Assembly: GCF_026410085.1 (NCBI RefSeq)
Contig: NZ_CP112866.1
Location: forward strand, 62,001-126,000
DNA from: Pseudomonas quebecensis
GTDB taxonomy: Bacteria; Pseudomonadota; Gammaproteobacteria; Pseudomonadales; Pseudomonadaceae
DNA: 64,000 nt
Reading direction: 5' to 3'
Both the position numbers and the translations under genes were made by a program. The stretch's first letter is position 1. Every line of letters begins with the position of its first letter. Of this stretch, positions 9,160 to 19,492 are shown one piece after another. Under the pieces are notes generated by a model that ran no database searches, was not told the origin of the DNA, and saw nothing but the letters and a program-made list of their open reading frames with translations.

Positions 9160-10178
9160 GTGCCACACGCAGCCCCAAGGTTTCCGAGCGCGTGGCGCCA
9201 AAACCGGCCGACCCGCAACCGAAAAAGAAAAAACACAACGATGACGACGGCCCGGACTTCAGCACCCTGCTGCGCGCCTGGATCGAAAGTCATCGCGCCA
9301 GCCTGGTCGACAGCCTGCGCCGCCTGGGCAAGCAGCCGATCGGTAGCTTTTTTACCTGCCTGGTAATGGCCGTGGCCTTGAGCCTGCCGATGGGCTTGTC
9401 GCTGTTGCTCAATAATGTGGAGCGCCTGGGCGGCTCCTGGCAACGTGCGGCGCAGATTTCGCTGTACCTGAACCTGGATGCCAGCCCACAACAGGGCGAA
9501 GCGTTGCGCGACGACATCAAGAACATGCCGGGCGTGGCGGATGCCGAGTACGTCAGCCGTGACCAGGCCCTTGAGGAGTTCCAGCAACAATCCGGCCTGG
9601 GCGAGGCGCTCAAGGAGCTGCCGCAGAACCCATTGCCCGGCGTGGTGCTGGTAACGCCGAACGAAGTGGACAAGGCCGCCCTCGAAGCCCTGCGACAAAA
9701 ACTCGCAGAGCTGCCGAAGGTGCAACAAGCGCAACTTGATCTAGTCTGGGTAGAGCGCCTGGCGGCGATCCTCAAACTGGGTGACCGGTTTGTGTTCGGT
9801 TTGACGGTGTTGCTGGTGTCTGCATTACTTTTGGTGATAGGTAATACCATTCGTCTTCATATTGAAAACCGTCGCACCGAGATAGAAGTGATTAAACTGG
9901 TCGGCGGCACGGACAGCTATGTGCGTCGGCCGTTTCTGTACATGGGCGCGCTTTATGGCTTCGGTGCGGGGATTTTGTCCTGGGGTGTCCTGGCGTTTGG
10001 CCTGAATTGGCTGAACGACGCGGTGGTCGGGCTGGCCGGGCTGTACGGCAGCGATTTCGCCCTGGCGGGCGTGCCGGTTGCCGATGGCCTGTCACTCTTG
10101 CTCGGCGCGGTATTGTTGGGGTATATCGGTGCCTGGATTGCGGTCGCACGGCATTTACGTGAGTTGGCACCGAAGTAG
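9156..10178 (+). CDS. ftsX: Cell division protein FtsX
   Basis: FtsX is the permease-like partner of FtsE. The 340-residue protein has a charged cytoplasmic N terminus (residues 1-60), a first membrane helix (FTCLVMAVALSLPMGLSLLL), a periplasmic loop of about 100 residues, then three more helices near the C terminus. It shows the conserved NTIRLHIENRRTEIEVIKLVG segment before the last two helices. It follows ftsE with a 4-bp overlap and is followed by rpoH 129 bp downstream. Confidence 0.96.
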   Translation: MSATRSPKVSERVAPKPADPQPKKKKHNDDDGPDFSTLLRAWIESHRASLVDSLRRLGKQPIGSFFTCLVMAVALSLPMGLSLLLNNVERLGGSWQRAAQISLYLNLDASPQQGEALRDDIKNMPGVADAEYVSRDQALEEFQQQSGLGEALKELPQNPLPGVVLVTPNEVDKAALEALRQKLAELPKVQQAQLDLVWVERLAAILKLGDRFVFGLTVLLVSALLLVIGNTIRLHIENRRTEIEVIKLVGGTDSYVRRPFLYMGALYGFGAGILSWGVLAFGLNWLNDAVVGLAGLYGSDFALAGVPVADGLSLLLGAVLLGYIGAWIAVARHLRELAPK

Positions 10179-10231
10179 TTAATGTCAGATTAATGTGGTT
10201 TCGTTTGTATTGACCGTATCAGTGGTTTAGG

Positions 10232-10258
10232 GAACTTGTCCTACGGTTCCCGGTCAAT
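10232..10258 (+). promoter_or_regulatory. Candidate AlgU (sigma-E type) promoter of rpoH
   Basis: GAACTT at 10232-10237, a 16-nt spacer and TCAAT at 10254-10258 match the ECF sigma factor AlgU/RpoE pattern (GAACTT-N16/17-TCTGA). It lies about 50 bp upstream of the rpoH start. P. aeruginosa rpoH is known to have an AlgU-dependent promoter; activity of this one is inferred. Confidence 0.55.
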
Positions 10259-10307
10259 TTTCGCAGTGCTGAACTGCACGAGTTATGTGAGTCGGAGGTT
10301 TTTTCGT

Positions 10308-11162
10308 ATGACCACTTCTTTGCAACCTGCTTATGCCTTGGTGCCGGGTGCGAACCTGGAAGCCTATGTGCACACGGTCAACAGCATTCCATTGCTGACG
10401 CCCGAGCAGGAGCGTGAACTGGCCGAGAGTCTCTACTATGAGCAGGATTTGGGGGCGGCTCGGCAGATGGTGCTCGCCCACCTGCGTTTTGTCGTACATA
10501 TCGCCCGTAGCTATAGCGGCTACGGCCTGGCCCAGGCTGACCTGATTCAGGAAGGCAATGTCGGCCTGATGAAGGCGGTCAAGCGCTTCAACCCTGAAAT
10601 GGGCGTGCGCCTGGTGTCGTTTGCCGTGCACTGGATCAAGGCGGAAATTCACGAGTTCATCCTGCGCAACTGGCGCATCGTGAAAGTCGCGACCACCAAG
10701 GCCCAGCGCAAGTTGTTCTTCAACCTGCGCAGCCAGAAAAAGCGCCTGGCGTGGCTGAACAACGAAGAAGTCCACCGCGTGGCCGAAAGCCTCGGTGTGG
10801 AACCGCGCGAAGTGCGCGAAATGGAAAGCCGTCTGACCGGTCATGACATGGCGTTCGACCCGGCCGCTGAAGCGGACGACGACAGCGCTTTCCAATCGCC
10901 CGCCAACTACCTGGAAGACCACCGGTACGACCCGGCGCGTCAACTGGAAGACGCGGACTGGAGCGATAACTCCAATCACAACCTGCACGAAGCGCTGGAA
11001 GTGCTGGACGAACGCAGCCGCGACATCCTCTACCAGCGTTGGCTGGCGGAAGAAAAAGCCACGTTGCACGACCTGGCACAGAAGTACAACGTGTCGGCCG
11101 AGCGGATTCGTCAGCTTGAAAAGAGCGCGATGAATAAGCTGAAGCTGTCCATCGCCGCTTAA
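10308..11162 (+). CDS. rpoH: RNA polymerase sigma-32 factor RpoH
   Basis: RpoH directs transcription of heat-shock genes. The 284-residue protein has sigma-70 regions 2 ([19 protein letters not shown]), 3 and 4 ([20 protein letters not shown]). It also has the RpoH box QRKLFFNLR that distinguishes sigma-32 from RpoD and RpoS. The ATG at 10308 is chosen because GTCGGAGG lies 7-14 bases upstream; an upstream in-frame ATG at 10236 is in the leader. The leader carries an AlgU-like promoter, linking envelope stress to the heat-shock response. Confidence 0.97.
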   Translation: MTTSLQPAYALVPGANLEAYVHTVNSIPLLTPEQERELAESLYYEQDLGAARQMVLAHLRFVVHIARSYSGYGLAQADLIQEGNVGLMKAVKRFNPEMGVRLVSFAVHWIKAEIHEFILRNWRIVKVATTKAQRKLFFNLRSQKKRLAWLNNEEVHRVAESLGVEPREVREMESRLTGHDMAFDPAAEADDDSAFQSPANYLEDHRYDPARQLEDADWSDNSNHNLHEALEVLDERSRDILYQRWLAEEKATLHDLAQKYNVSAERIRQLEKSAMNKLKLSIAA

Positions 11163-11165
11163 CAA

Positions 11166-11254
11166 TGTGGGAGGGGGCTTGCCCCCCGATGGCGGAGTGT
11201 CAGTCAACTTCTGTGTGACTGACACTCCGCCATCGGGGGCAAGCCCCCTCCCAT
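11166..11254. repeat. REPIN (paired REP palindrome)
   Basis: Two inverted REP sequences of the GTGGGAGGGGGCTTGCCCCC class face each other around a short loop; the near-perfect arms extend through CGATGGCGGAGTGTCAGT. It fills the gap between convergent rpoH and mtgA and can act as a bidirectional terminator. REPINs are non-autonomous elements mobilised by RAYT transposases; no RAYT gene is in the window. Confidence 0.9.
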
Positions 11255-11272
11255 ATTTGTTTCTGTGTTGTG

Positions 11273-11995
11273 TCAGTCGGACCAGGGGGCTTTGCGGGCG
11301 TTGTTCAGCTCCATCAGGTAACCATCACCGCCCAGCTGGCTCATCTGTTGTCGAATCCACGCCGCCCGCCGCGCCACGTACGCTGTTGGGTGACTGGCAC
11401 TCCACACGCGAGGGTTGGGCAACACTGCCGCCAGATAGCTGGCCTGCTGCCGTGATAAGCCCTTGGCGCTCACCCCAAAGTGATGTCGCGCCGCCGCTTC
11501 TGCGCCAAACACGCCCTCATCCCATTCCACGCTGTTGAGGTAAACCTCAAGAATGCGCTGCTTGGGCCACAACACCTCGATCAACCCGGTGAACCAAGCC
11601 TCCAGGCCTTTGCGCAAATAACTGCGGCCGGCCCACAGGAACAGGTTCTTGGACACCTGCTGGCTCAACGTACTGGCGCCGCGTATCGAACCGCCGCGCT
11701 CGTTATGCGCCAATGCCGCCTGGATCGCACCGAAATCGAAACCCCAATGCTGCGGGAAGCGTTGATCTTCACCGGCCATCACCGCGACTTTGAGGTCATC
11801 GGAAATCTCGTCCCAGGGCACCCAGGTGCGCTGCAGGTCGATGGGTTCGCCGTCGAACCATGACTCGACCTTGCGCTCCACCATCAGCGCGGTGAACGGC
11901 GGCGGGACGACACGAAACAGCAGCACCAGCAACACACTGCCGATGGCGAACCATTTCACGACTTTGAGTAAACGACTGAAGAGGACACGCAGCAT
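11273..11995 (-). CDS. mtgA: Monofunctional biosynthetic peptidoglycan transglycosylase MtgA
   Basis: MtgA polymerises lipid II into glycan strands in the periplasm. The 240-residue protein has one N-terminal membrane anchor ([19 protein letters not shown]) and a GT51 domain with [13 protein letters not shown] (catalytic Glu), [17 protein letters not shown] and [23 protein letters not shown]. It lacks the transpeptidase domain of bifunctional PBPs. The start at 11995 places the membrane anchor directly after [11 protein letters not shown]; an upstream in-frame start at 12070 overlaps the divergent gene and is less likely. Confidence 0.95.
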   Translation of the reverse strand: MLRVLFSRLLKVVKWFAIGSVLLVLLFRVVPPPFTALMVERKVESWFDGEPIDLQRTWVPWDEISDDLKVAVMAGEDQRFPQHWGFDFGAIQAALAHNERGGSIRGASTLSQQVSKNLFLWAGRSYLRKGLEAWFTGLIEVLWPKQRILEVYLNSVEWDEGVFGAEAAARHHFGVSAKGLSRQQASYLAAVLPNPRVWSASHPTAYVARRAAWIRQQMSQLGGDGYLMELNNARKAPWSD

Positions 11996-12068
11996 AGAGA
12001 TGGCTTGGCCGAACCCGTTGAGCGGGCCATTATACAGACCCTGCCCGATGAGTCTGACTGGAGTTCCC

Positions 12069-12449
12069 ATGCTGCGTAGCTTTCTGATGCTGGCCGCCTT
12101 TTTTGGCTTTACGGGCGTTGCCCTTGGCGCCTTCGCCGCCCATGGCCTGAAAAACCGCCTGAGCGCCGACTACCTGGCGATCTTTCACACCGGCGTGACC
12201 TACCAATTGGTGCACACCCTGGCGCTGTTGGGCGTCGCGCTGCTGGCCGCCCACATCCCCGGCCGGCTGGTGACCTGGGCCGGCGTGTCGTTTGTGGTCG
12301 GGATCGTGCTGTTCTCCGGCAGCCTGTATGCGCTGACCCTGACCGGTGTCAGCAAGCTGGGCATCATCACACCCTTCGGCGGCCTGGCCTTCCTGCTCGG
12401 CTGGTTCTTCCTGGGCCTTGCTGCCTGGCGCATGCAGCTGACCGCTTGA
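12069..12449 (+). CDS. DUF423 family membrane protein
   Basis: This 126-residue protein has four predicted membrane helices and the family opening [27 protein letters not shown] with the conserved GAFAAHGL motif. DUF423 (E. coli YgdD-like) proteins have no settled function. I chose the ATG at 12069 because the family usually begins right before the first helix; an in-frame ATG lies 21 bp upstream. It is divergent from mtgA, whose start is 73 bp away. Confidence 0.85.
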   Translation: MLRSFLMLAAFFGFTGVALGAFAAHGLKNRLSADYLAIFHTGVTYQLVHTLALLGVALLAAHIPGRLVTWAGVSFVVGIVLFSGSLYALTLTGVSKLGIITPFGGLAFLLGWFFLGLAAWRMQLTA

Positions 12450-12521
12450 CGCTTGGAGCTGACCTTCAGGTCCCAATCGAGCTAGAATGCGGGCCCCTAA
12501 AAAACGATGGCGGCCCGTGGC

Positions 12522-12722
12522 ATGCGCATTCAGTTGAACGGCGAACCCTTTGAACTGCCCGACGGTGAAACCGTTGCGGCCCTGCTGACCCGTCTGGACC
12601 TGACCGGGCGTCGCGTCGCGGTGGAACTCAACCAGGACATCGTTCCGCGAAGCCAGCATGAAGGTACCGCGTTGAGCGACGGTGACCAGGTCGAAGTGGT
12701 CCACGCCATCGGCGGCGGCTAG
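12522..12722 (+). CDS. thiS: Sulfur carrier protein ThiS
   Basis: ThiS carries sulfur as a C-terminal thiocarboxylate for thiazole formation in thiamine synthesis. The 66-residue ubiquitin-like protein (MRIQLNGEPFELPDGETVAAL) ends in the required Gly-Gly. The ATG at 12522 gives the standard length; an in-frame start 15 bp upstream would add five residues. A TAGAAT -10-like box lies about 38 bp upstream of the start. thiG follows after 52 bp, so the pair is probably one transcript. Confidence 0.95.
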   Translation: MRIQLNGEPFELPDGETVAALLTRLDLTGRRVAVELNQDIVPRSQHEGTALSDGDQVEVVHAIGGG

Positions 12723-12774
12723 TCGCGTTGCTTTCTGAATTCTGCAGAACCTCACCCCATTACGAGGATTTCCC

Positions 12775-13569
12775 ATGAGCATCGTTCGTAACGACAAGCC
12801 CTTCGTCCTGGCCGGCCGTACCTACCAGTCCCGTCTGCTGGTCGGCACCGGCAAGTACCGCGACATGGAAGAAACACGCCTGGCCATCGAAGCCTCGGGT
12901 GCCGAAATCGTGACCTTCGCCGTACGTCGCACCAACCTCGGCCAGATCGAGGGCGAGCCGAACCTGCTCGAAGTGCTGTCGCCGGACCGCTACACCTTTT
13001 TGCCGAACACCGCCGGTTGCTACGACGCCGTCGAAGCCGTGCGCACCTGTCGCCTGGCCCGTGAGCTGCTCGACGGTCATAACCTGGTCAAGCTGGAAGT
13101 GCTGGCCGACCAGAAAACCCTGTTCCCCAATGTGATCGAAACCCTCAAGGCCGCCGAAACCCTGGTCAAGGAAGGCTTCGACGTGATGGTCTACACCAGC
13201 GATGACCCGATCATCGCGCGCCAATTGGCCGAAATCGGCTGCATCGCGGTGATGCCGCTGGCCGGTCTGATCGGTTCAGGCCTGGGGATCTGCAATCCCT
13301 ACAACCTGCAGATCATCCTCGAAGAAGCCACGATCCCGGTATTGGTGGACGCGGGCGTGGGCACCGCCTCCGACGCGACCATTGCCATGGAACTGGGCTG
13401 CGACGCGGTGCTGATGAACTCGGCCATCGCCCATGCCCAGCAACCGATCATGATGGCCGAAGCCATGAACCACGCCATCGTCGCGGGCCGCCTGGCCTAC
13501 CTCGCCGGGCGCATGCCGAAAAAACTCTACGCCAGCGCCTCTTCGCCGCTGGATGGTCTGATCAAGTAA
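12775..13569 (+). CDS. thiG: Thiazole synthase ThiG
   Basis: ThiG condenses 1-deoxyxylulose 5-phosphate, dehydroglycine and ThiS-bound sulfur to make the thiazole phosphate of thiamine. The 264-residue TIM barrel shows RLLVGTGKY at the N terminus, the Schiff-base lysine in [10 protein letters not shown] and [14 protein letters not shown] and [12 protein letters not shown] for phosphate binding. GAGG precedes the start. It lies between thiS and trmB, the usual Pseudomonas order. Confidence 0.97.
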   Translation: MSIVRNDKPFVLAGRTYQSRLLVGTGKYRDMEETRLAIEASGAEIVTFAVRRTNLGQIEGEPNLLEVLSPDRYTFLPNTAGCYDAVEAVRTCRLARELLDGHNLVKLEVLADQKTLFPNVIETLKAAETLVKEGFDVMVYTSDDPIIARQLAEIGCIAVMPLAGLIGSGLGICNPYNLQIILEEATIPVLVDAGVGTASDATIAMELGCDAVLMNSAIAHAQQPIMMAEAMNHAIVAGRLAYLAGRMPKKLYASASSPLDGLIK

Positions 13570-13578
13570 GAGCCATTG

Positions 13579-14304
13579 ATGACTGAATCAAACGAAACGC
13601 CGAACACCCAGGAAGCAGGCGACGAATCCAAGCACCGCCGCATCAAAAGTTTTGTGATGCGCGCCGGCCGCATGACCGAAGGCCAGCAAAAGGGCCTGGA
13701 ACAAGGTACGCCGTTGTTCGTGCTGCCCCTGGCCGACGCGCCGGTGGACTACGACCAGGTGTTCGGCCGTTCGGCCCCGCGCTCGCTGGAGATCGGCTTC
13801 GGTATGGGCCACTCCCTGCTGGAAATGGCAGCGGCTGCGCCGGAACAGGATTTCATCGGTGTGGAAGTGCATCGTCCAGGTGTCGGCGCGCTGCTCAACG
13901 GCGTGCTGACCCAGGGCCTGACCAACCTGCGGGTGTACGACTGCGACGCGATCGAAGTACTTAACCGCTGCATCGCCGACAACAGTCTGGACCGCTTGAT
14001 GCTGTTCTTCCCCGACCCATGGCATAAAGCCCGCCATCATAAGCGCCGCATCGTCCAGGCTTCGTTCGCGGAACTGGTGCGCAGCAAGCTCAAAGTCGGC
14101 GGTATCCTGCATATGGCGACCGACTGGGAGCCGTACGCGGAGTACATGCTGGAAGTGATGAACGTCGCCCCCGGCTACCGCAACCTGGCCGAAGACGGCA
14201 AATGCGTACCGCGCCCGGCGGAGCGTCCAATCACCAAGTTTGAACGCCGTGGTGAGCGGCTGGGGCATGGGGTGTGGGATTTGAAGTTCGAGAAGCTGGC
14301 ATAA
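13579..14304 (+). CDS. trmB: tRNA (guanine-N(7)-)-methyltransferase TrmB
   Basis: TrmB forms m7G46 in the tRNA variable loop. This 241-residue SAM-dependent enzyme has [15 protein letters not shown] (SAM binding), [12 protein letters not shown], the [18 protein letters not shown] signature and the C-terminal [17 protein letters not shown] motif. The ATG at 13579 starts [10 protein letters not shown]; a TTG codon directly before it is in frame but not needed. It lies 9 bp after thiG. Confidence 0.96.
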   Translation: MTESNETPNTQEAGDESKHRRIKSFVMRAGRMTEGQQKGLEQGTPLFVLPLADAPVDYDQVFGRSAPRSLEIGFGMGHSLLEMAAAAPEQDFIGVEVHRPGVGALLNGVLTQGLTNLRVYDCDAIEVLNRCIADNSLDRLMLFFPDPWHKARHHKRRIVQASFAELVRSKLKVGGILHMATDWEPYAEYMLEVMNVAPGYRNLAEDGKCVPRPAERPITKFERRGERLGHGVWDLKFEKLA

Positions 14305-14332
14305 CTCGCCACTGGCTTGAAATGCAATCCAA

Positions 14333-14360
14333 TGTGGGAGGGGGCTTGCCCCCTCCCACA
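14333..14360. repeat. Single REP hairpin
   Basis: The palindrome GTGGGAGGGGGCTTGCCCCC with CCTCCCACA forms a compact hairpin between the convergent trmB and DUF3392 genes. It is followed by a T-rich run and could terminate trmB transcription. Confidence 0.85.
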
Positions 14361-14383
14361 GTTGTTTTGTGTTGGATTTAAGA

Positions 14384-14707
14384 TCAGCGGCGGTCGGCGA
14401 CGACCCCAATCAACACCAGCACCACCACCAGCACCGGTGCCAGGCTGTAGTTGTTGAACTGGCTCAACCCGCGCACGATCCACGGTGTGGCGTAGATCAA
14501 GGCGGCGCCGCTGCCGATCATGCAGACCAGGGCCATCAAAGGCACGCGCAAGGCGCCGGCGATGCTGCCCAGGCGTGCTTCGATCCAGCCCTTGATGTCG
14601 GCACCGAACAGCACCAGCAAGCAGCCGACGAGGGCCAGGGAGATTTCCGACAGGTTGCTGCGGCTCCAGCGGGATACGGTGGCGAGCAGGTCGAGTACCA
14701 AATCCAT
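14384..14707 (-). CDS. DUF3392 family membrane protein
   Basis: This 107-residue inner-membrane protein has three hydrophobic helices, with a GADIKGWIEARLG amphipathic segment after the first. It matches what I know of the DUF3392 family in Pseudomonas and Vibrio; no function is established. It is the last gene of the minus-strand run that begins at yggS and lies 17 bp after hemW, so it is probably co-transcribed. Confidence 0.75.
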   Translation of the reverse strand: MDLVLDLLATVSRWSRSNLSEISLALVGCLLVLFGADIKGWIEARLGSIAGALRVPLMALVCMIGSGAALIYATPWIVRGLSQFNNYSLAPVLVVVLVLIGVVADRR

Positions 14708-14724
14708 TCGAATTCCTTAGAGCG

Positions 14725-15927
14725 TCAGCTCAAAAACTTCTGCAACAGGTCATTGAGAAAGAGTTGCCCGCGGTCGGTGGCCGCCAGGCGTGACGGTTCG
14801 ACCTGCATTAAGCCGCTTTGTTCTGCCTCCCTGCGTGCTTCGTCGAGGCTTGCCAGGGCCAGACCGGTGCGCTCGGCGTAGAGCCTGGCATCAACGCCGT
14901 CGGTAAGCCGCAGGGCATTCATCAGAAACTCGAATGGCAGTTCTTCGTTGGTCAGTTCCTTCGCGCCGGCCTGGAAGCTTTTGGCCGGGTTCAGATAGTC
15001 CTTGGGCGCGCGGGTTTTCCACGTGCGCACAATACGCCCGTCCGGATGACTGAGTTTGCCGTGGGCACCGGCGCCGATACCGATAAAGTCGCCGAAGCTC
15101 CAGTAGTTCAGGTTATGCCGTGCCGGTCGGCCCGGCTGCGCATAGGCCGAGACTTCATATTGTGCGTAACCGTGCTCGGCCAGCAGCGCCTGGCCCGCTT
15201 CCTGGATATCCCACAGCGTGTCGTCTTCCGGCAGCGCCGGCGGCTGGTTCCAGAACACGGTGTTGGGTTCCAGGGTCAACTGGTACCAGGACAAATGCGT
15301 GGGCTTGAGCGCGATGGCCTGGCGCAGATCGCTCAACGCGTCGTCCAGGGACTGATCGGGCAAGCCGTGCATCAGGTCGAGGTTGAAGTTATCGAACCCG
15401 GCCTGGCGCGCCATCCCGGCGGCGCGTACGGCCTCGTCGCCGTTGTGAATGCGGCCCAGGGCTTCGAGTTTTGCTTGCTGGAAGCTCTGGATGCCGATGG
15501 ACAGCCGGTTGATTCCCAGCTTGCGGTAAGCGACGAACTTCTCTTGCTCGAACGTGCCGGGGTTGGCTTCCAGGGTAATTTCGATGTCGCCGGCAAACGG
15601 GATGCGTGCTTCCACGCCTTTGAGCAGTCGCCCCAACGCCGCAGCGCTGAACAGGCTGGGCGTGCCGCCGCCGAAGAAGATCGAACTCAGTTCACGCCCA
15701 TATACCGCGTGCAGATCTTGATCGAGGTCAGCCAGCAAGGCGTCGACGTATTCTTCTTCCGGCAGCACCTTGCTGGCGGTGTGGGAGTTGAAGTCGCAGT
15801 ACGGGCATTTGCGCACGCACCACGGAATATGGATATACAGCGCCAGGGGCGGCAGCACAGGCATGGCCGCCCGAGGTGTTTGCACGCCGCCGTGAATCAG
15901 CGGCTGCGCAGAGGTGTTCTGGGTCAT
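14725..15927 (-). CDS. hemW: Radical SAM heme chaperone HemW
   Basis: HemW is related to oxygen-independent coproporphyrinogen oxidase (HemN) but acts as a heme chaperone. The 400-residue protein has the cluster motif [10 protein letters not shown], the [10 protein letters not shown] glycine motif, RLSIGIQSF and the C-terminal HemN-like domain. It lacks the extra N-terminal residues of true HemN. Its start overlaps the end of rdgB by 4 bp, indicating translational coupling. Confidence 0.93.
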   Translation of the reverse strand: MTQNTSAQPLIHGGVQTPRAAMPVLPPLALYIHIPWCVRKCPYCDFNSHTASKVLPEEEYVDALLADLDQDLHAVYGRELSSIFFGGGTPSLFSAAALGRLLKGVEARIPFAGDIEITLEANPGTFEQEKFVAYRKLGINRLSIGIQSFQQAKLEALGRIHNGDEAVRAAGMARQAGFDNFNLDLMHGLPDQSLDDALSDLRQAIALKPTHLSWYQLTLEPNTVFWNQPPALPEDDTLWDIQEAGQALLAEHGYAQYEVSAYAQPGRPARHNLNYWSFGDFIGIGAGAHGKLSHPDGRIVRTWKTRAPKDYLNPAKSFQAGAKELTNEELPFEFLMNALRLTDGVDARLYAERTGLALASLDEARREAEQSGLMQVEPSRLAATDRGQLFLNDLLQKFLS

Positions 15928-16520
15928 TTCAGGCTCAGGCGTTGGCGCAGCAAATCCATTGCGCGAGCACGGTGGCTGATCTGGTTCTTGTCGGCCGGGC
16001 TCAGCTCGGCACTGGACACGTTACGCTCCGGCACCCAGAACAGCGGGTCATAGCCAAACCCATGCTCGCCGCTGGCCGCATGCAGGATGCGCCCGTGCCA
16101 CAGGCCTTCACAGAGGATCGGCAGCGGGTCGTCGGCGTGTCGCACCAGCGCCAGTACGCAGACGAACTGCGCGCCGCGCTCGGCATCCGGTACGTCCTTG
16201 AGGGCTTCGAGCAGCTTGGCGTTGTTGGCTGCGTCGCCCTTGCCGTCGGCATAGCGTGCCGAGTAGATCCCCGGCGCACCGCCAAGGAAGTCCACCGCCA
16301 GGCCCGAGTCGTCCGCCAGTGCCGGCAGACCGGAAATACGCGCGGCATTGCGCGCCTTGAGGATGGCGTTTTCGACGAACGACAGGCCGGTCTCTTCCGG
16401 CTCCACCTGGCTGAACTCGCCGATGGAGCGCAGTTGCACGGAGTCACCGAGCATGGCCTGCAGTTCTTTGAGTTTGCCGGCGTTATGGCTGGCCAGTACC
16501 AGTTGAGTCAGGTTCATCAT
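15924..16520 (-). CDS. rdgB: XTP/dITP diphosphatase RdgB
   Basis: RdgB hydrolyses non-canonical purine triphosphates (XTP, dITP) to keep them out of DNA. The 198-residue protein shows the Ham1 family motifs [57 protein letters not shown] and [12 protein letters not shown]. Two adjacent ATGs are possible starts (16520 or 16517). It overlaps DUF4426 upstream and hemW downstream. Confidence 0.95.
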   Translation of the reverse strand: MMNLTQLVLASHNAGKLKELQAMLGDSVQLRSIGEFSQVEPEETGLSFVENAILKARNAARISGLPALADDSGLAVDFLGGAPGIYSARYADGKGDAANNAKLLEALKDVPDAERGAQFVCVLALVRHADDPLPILCEGLWHGRILHAASGEHGFGYDPLFWVPERNVSSAELSPADKNQISHRARAMDLLRQRLSLK

Positions 16521-16951
16521 TCGGCCGGAAACAGTTCTTGGTTGAATTGGAAGCTATGCGCTTTGCCGCCGGTTTCAACATTGATGGTAAAGGTCTTGTA
16601 TTCGCGCTGGGTCACGGAGTACGGCGCGAGGTAGCTGATCCCGTTTTTCTCATCGATTTGCTTGAACGTCAGGATCTCGCTTTTGCCACCCAGGTCCTTG
16701 ATGGTACCGGTCACCTGAGCCGCGCCCGGCGTCACTCCCTTGATCACGGTCACATTGATCAGCCCTTTTTCCTTGCTGCGCACCACGCCGATTTTCTGCG
16801 CGGTCTCCGGGGGCAGGAAGCTGGACGTGAATGTGTTGTAGTGAACGGTGATATCGCCGAAGTCTTTCTTGCGATTTGCGTCGATAGCGTCCGCGGCCAT
16901 GGCGCTGGCGCCCAGGCAGGCGGTCAATAGAAATACAGCCAGGCGGCTCAT
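16517..16951 (-). CDS. DUF4426 family periplasmic protein
   Basis: This 144-residue protein has a clear signal peptide ([19 protein letters not shown], cleavage after AMA) and a mature beta-rich domain with [21 protein letters not shown]. This fits DUF4426, a small secreted family of unknown function commonly placed between metW and rdgB in gammaproteobacteria. It starts 21 bp after metW and overlaps rdgB by 4 bp. Confidence 0.85.
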   Translation of the reverse strand: MSRLAVFLLTACLGASAMAADAIDANRKKDFGDITVHYNTFTSSFLPPETAQKIGVVRSKEKGLINVTVIKGVTPGAAQVTGTIKDLGGKSEILTFKQIDEKNGISYLAPYSVTQREYKTFTINVETGGKAHSFQFNQELFPAE

Positions 16952-16972
16952 GAGCGTCCCTCTTGAAAATGA

Positions 16973-17593
16973 TTAGACGGCAATCTTGTGGTCGGCCAGA
17001 CCGGGGCTGCTGACCCGGTAGATACCAATTTCGCCCAACAGGTTGGGCCATAGTTTACTCGCCCAGCCGTGACGGTGCTGTTGGTCGACGGCGAGGCGGT
17101 TGATCACCTTGGCTTCACGCTCACCACACAGGGCTTCGAAGTCTTCGAAGGTGCAAAAGTGGATGTTCGGCGTGTTGTACCAGGTATAGGGCAGGAAATC
17201 CGATACTGGCATACGGCCCTTGGTGGCCAGGTACCAGCGGCAGCGCCAGTGCCCGAAATTGGGGAAGGTGATGATGCACTGGCGGCCTACGCGCAGCATC
17301 TCGTCGAGGATGCGGTCCGGGTAGTGCACCGCCTGCAGGGCCTGGGTCATCACCACGATGTCGAAGCTGTTGCTGGCAAAGTTGCCGAGGCCCTTGTCCA
17401 GGTCCTGCTCGATCACGTTGATGCCCTTGGCCACGCACTGGGCGATGTTGTCCGCGTCGTTTTCCAGGCCGTAGCCGGTGACTTGCTTGTTGTCCCGCAG
17501 CCAGCTCAGCAGTTCGCCATCGCCGCAGCCCAGGTCGAGCACGCGGCTGCCGGCGGGGATCCAGTCTTGGATAATTTCCAGGTCGGCTCTCAT
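16973..17593 (-). CDS. metW: Methionine biosynthesis protein MetW
   Basis: MetW is a small SAM-methyltransferase-like protein that works with MetX in homoserine acylation. The 206-residue protein has RVLDLGCGDGELLSWL (SAM-like site) and the MetW-typical NNKQVTGYGLEND-like stretch and NFGHWRCRWYLATKGRMP. It starts 7 bp after metX, the conserved metXW arrangement. Whether it has catalytic activity or only assists MetX is not shown by sequence. Confidence 0.94.
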   Translation of the reverse strand: MRADLEIIQDWIPAGSRVLDLGCGDGELLSWLRDNKQVTGYGLENDADNIAQCVAKGINVIEQDLDKGLGNFASNSFDIVVMTQALQAVHYPDRILDEMLRVGRQCIITFPNFGHWRCRWYLATKGRMPVSDFLPYTWYNTPNIHFCTFEDFEALCGEREAKVINRLAVDQQHRHGWASKLWPNLLGEIGIYRVSSPGLADHKIAV

Positions 17594-17600
17594 GGCGTTC

Positions 17601-18740
17601 TCACACAGTTATGCGGTTCATATAGTTGCCGAAGGCCTGCAGGTAGCGCGGGATCGGAATCAGGAAGGCATCGTGGCCTTGCGGAGCATCGATCTCCAGG
17701 TAGCAGACGTCCTTGCGCGCGGCCATTAGGGCATCCACCAGCTCACGGGAGCGGGCCGGCGAGAAGCGCCAGTCGGTGGTAAATGACATCACACAGAACT
17801 TGGCCTTGGCGATCTCAAAGGTTTTCGCCAGGTCATCGTCGTGGTTGGCCGCCGGGTCGAAGTAGTCCAGGGCCTTGGTCATGAGCAGGTAGGTGTTGGC
17901 GTCAAAACGCCCGGAAAACTCCTCGCCCTGATAGCGCAGGTAGCTTTCCACCTGGAACTCGACGCTGTGGAAATCGTAGTTGAGCTTCTCGCTCTTGAGA
18001 CCGCGGCCGAATTTCTCGCCCATGGAATCATCGGACAGGTAAGTGATGTGGCCGACCATGCGCGCCAGCATCAGGCCGCGCTTGGGAATCACGCCGGCTT
18101 CCTGAAACGAGCCACCGTGGAACTCGGGGTCGGTGAGGATGGCCTGGCGCGCCACTTCGTTGAAGGCGATGTTCTGCGCCGATAATTTAGGCGCCGAAGC
18201 GATAGCCAGACAATGGCGCACCCGGTCCGGGTAGGTGATGGTCCATTGCAGCGCCTGCATGCCGCCCAGGCTGCCGCCGATCACCGCCGCCCACTGGTTG
18301 ATACCCAGCCGATCGGCCAGGCGGGCCTGGCTGTGCACCCAGTCTTCCACGGTGAGCACCGGGAAATCGGCGCCGAACGGCTTGCCGGTTTCCGGGTTGA
18401 GGCTGCTGGGGCCGGTGGACCCGTTGCAGCCCCCGAGGTTGTTGAGGCTGACCACAAAGAACTTTCGCGTGTCGATGGGCTTACCGGGGCCGATGCAGCT
18501 GTCCCACCAGCCGGGCTTGCGCTCATCGACGCTGTGGAAACCTGCGGCATGATGATGGCCGGACAGGGCATGACAGATCAGCACGGCATTGCTCGCCGTG
18601 GCATTCAATTGGCCGTAGGTTTCGTAGATCAGGTCGTAGGCTGGCAGCGACCGACCGCAGGCCAGGGCCAGCGGTTCGCTGAAGTGCGCCACTTGGGGCA
18701 CGACCAGTCCAACAGAATCGGGGGGGAAGGCAGTTGGCAT
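17601..18740 (-). CDS. metX: Homoserine O-acyltransferase MetX
   Basis: MetX activates homoserine for methionine synthesis. The 379-residue alpha/beta hydrolase-fold enzyme has the nucleophile elbow [25 protein letters not shown] and the catalytic Asp/His region near FTTDWRFSP and GHDAFL. In Pseudomonas this MetX class has been described with succinyl-CoA as donor, but acetyl versus succinyl specificity cannot be read with certainty here. metW follows after 7 bp. A REP hairpin separates it from yggT upstream. Confidence 0.94.
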   Translation of the reverse strand: MPTAFPPDSVGLVVPQVAHFSEPLALACGRSLPAYDLIYETYGQLNATASNAVLICHALSGHHHAAGFHSVDERKPGWWDSCIGPGKPIDTRKFFVVSLNNLGGCNGSTGPSSLNPETGKPFGADFPVLTVEDWVHSQARLADRLGINQWAAVIGGSLGGMQALQWTITYPDRVRHCLAIASAPKLSAQNIAFNEVARQAILTDPEFHGGSFQEAGVIPKRGLMLARMVGHITYLSDDSMGEKFGRGLKSEKLNYDFHSVEFQVESYLRYQGEEFSGRFDANTYLLMTKALDYFDPAANHDDDLAKTFEIAKAKFCVMSFTTDWRFSPARSRELVDALMAARKDVCYLEIDAPQGHDAFLIPIPRYLQAFGNYMNRITV

Positions 18741-18842
18741 CGACCCTGCTCTCGTCTAAATGAGGCGTAAGTCTAAAGAGCGGGGACCCCAGCGGCAAGC
18801 AAAGGCCTGCACGGATGCAATTCAACGGTGCAAATACAAAAA

Positions 18843-18867
18843 GTGGGAGGGAGCAAGCTCCCTCCCG
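18843..18867. repeat. REP-like hairpin
   Basis: GTGGGAGGGAGCAAGCTCCC is a near-perfect palindrome in the 140-bp gap between yggT and metX. It may reduce read-through or stabilise the upstream transcript. Confidence 0.75.
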
Positions 18868-18880
18868 CCTTTGATCCGGG

Positions 18881-19471
18881 TCAGATCAGGCCAAACAGCT
18901 CTTTAGGCATGAACGCGTAGAACGCCAGGCGCGGAATCACCCAGCTCTGCAGCAGCTGGATGGCGATAAACGCGAAGATCGGCGAAATATCCAGGCCGCC
19001 CAGGTTGGGAATCAGGCGACGGAACGGCGCCAGCACCGGTTCGGTGATCTGGTAGACCAGCTCGGCGCCCGGGCTGCGGCTGCCGGGGGCGACCCACGAC
19101 AGGATCACGCTGATGATCATCGACCAGAAGATAATCTTCAGGAACAGCGAAAAGATGCCGATCAGCGCCCAAGGCAACAGCAGCACGGTGAAGGCCTGGT
19201 AGCCGTTGAGCGACAGCACGACCACAAACAGCAGGATCTGCAGCAGCAGGGCCAGTACCAGCGACGACATGTCCAGCCCGAACAGACTCGGGATCACTCG
19301 GCGCAGTGGCTTGAGCAACGGCTGGGTGGCCTTGACCACGAACTGGCACAGCGGGTTGTAGAAGTTCGCCCGCACCAGTTGCAGGATAAAACGCATCAGC
19401 ACGATCAGCAGGTACAGGCTGCCGAGGGTCTGGATGATGAAGATCAGGGCGTCATTGAGTCCAAGCATCAT
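18881..19471 (-). CDS. YggT family membrane protein
   Basis: This 196-residue protein contains two YggT repeats, each with a pair of membrane helices and the family FYNPLCQFVVKATQPLLKPLRR or TEPVLAPFRRLIPNLGGLDISP signature. YggT proteins have been linked to osmotic or potassium stress tolerance and membrane organisation, but the mechanism is unclear. It follows proC by 21 bp in the yggS-proC-yggT block conserved in many gammaproteobacteria. Confidence 0.92.
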   Translation of the reverse strand: MMLGLNDALIFIIQTLGSLYLLIVLMRFILQLVRANFYNPLCQFVVKATQPLLKPLRRVIPSLFGLDMSSLVLALLLQILLFVVVLSLNGYQAFTVLLLPWALIGIFSLFLKIIFWSMIISVILSWVAPGSRSPGAELVYQITEPVLAPFRRLIPNLGGLDISPIFAFIAIQLLQSWVIPRLAFYAFMPKELFGLI

Positions 19472-19492
19472 GTATTCCTTCGTAGGAGACGA

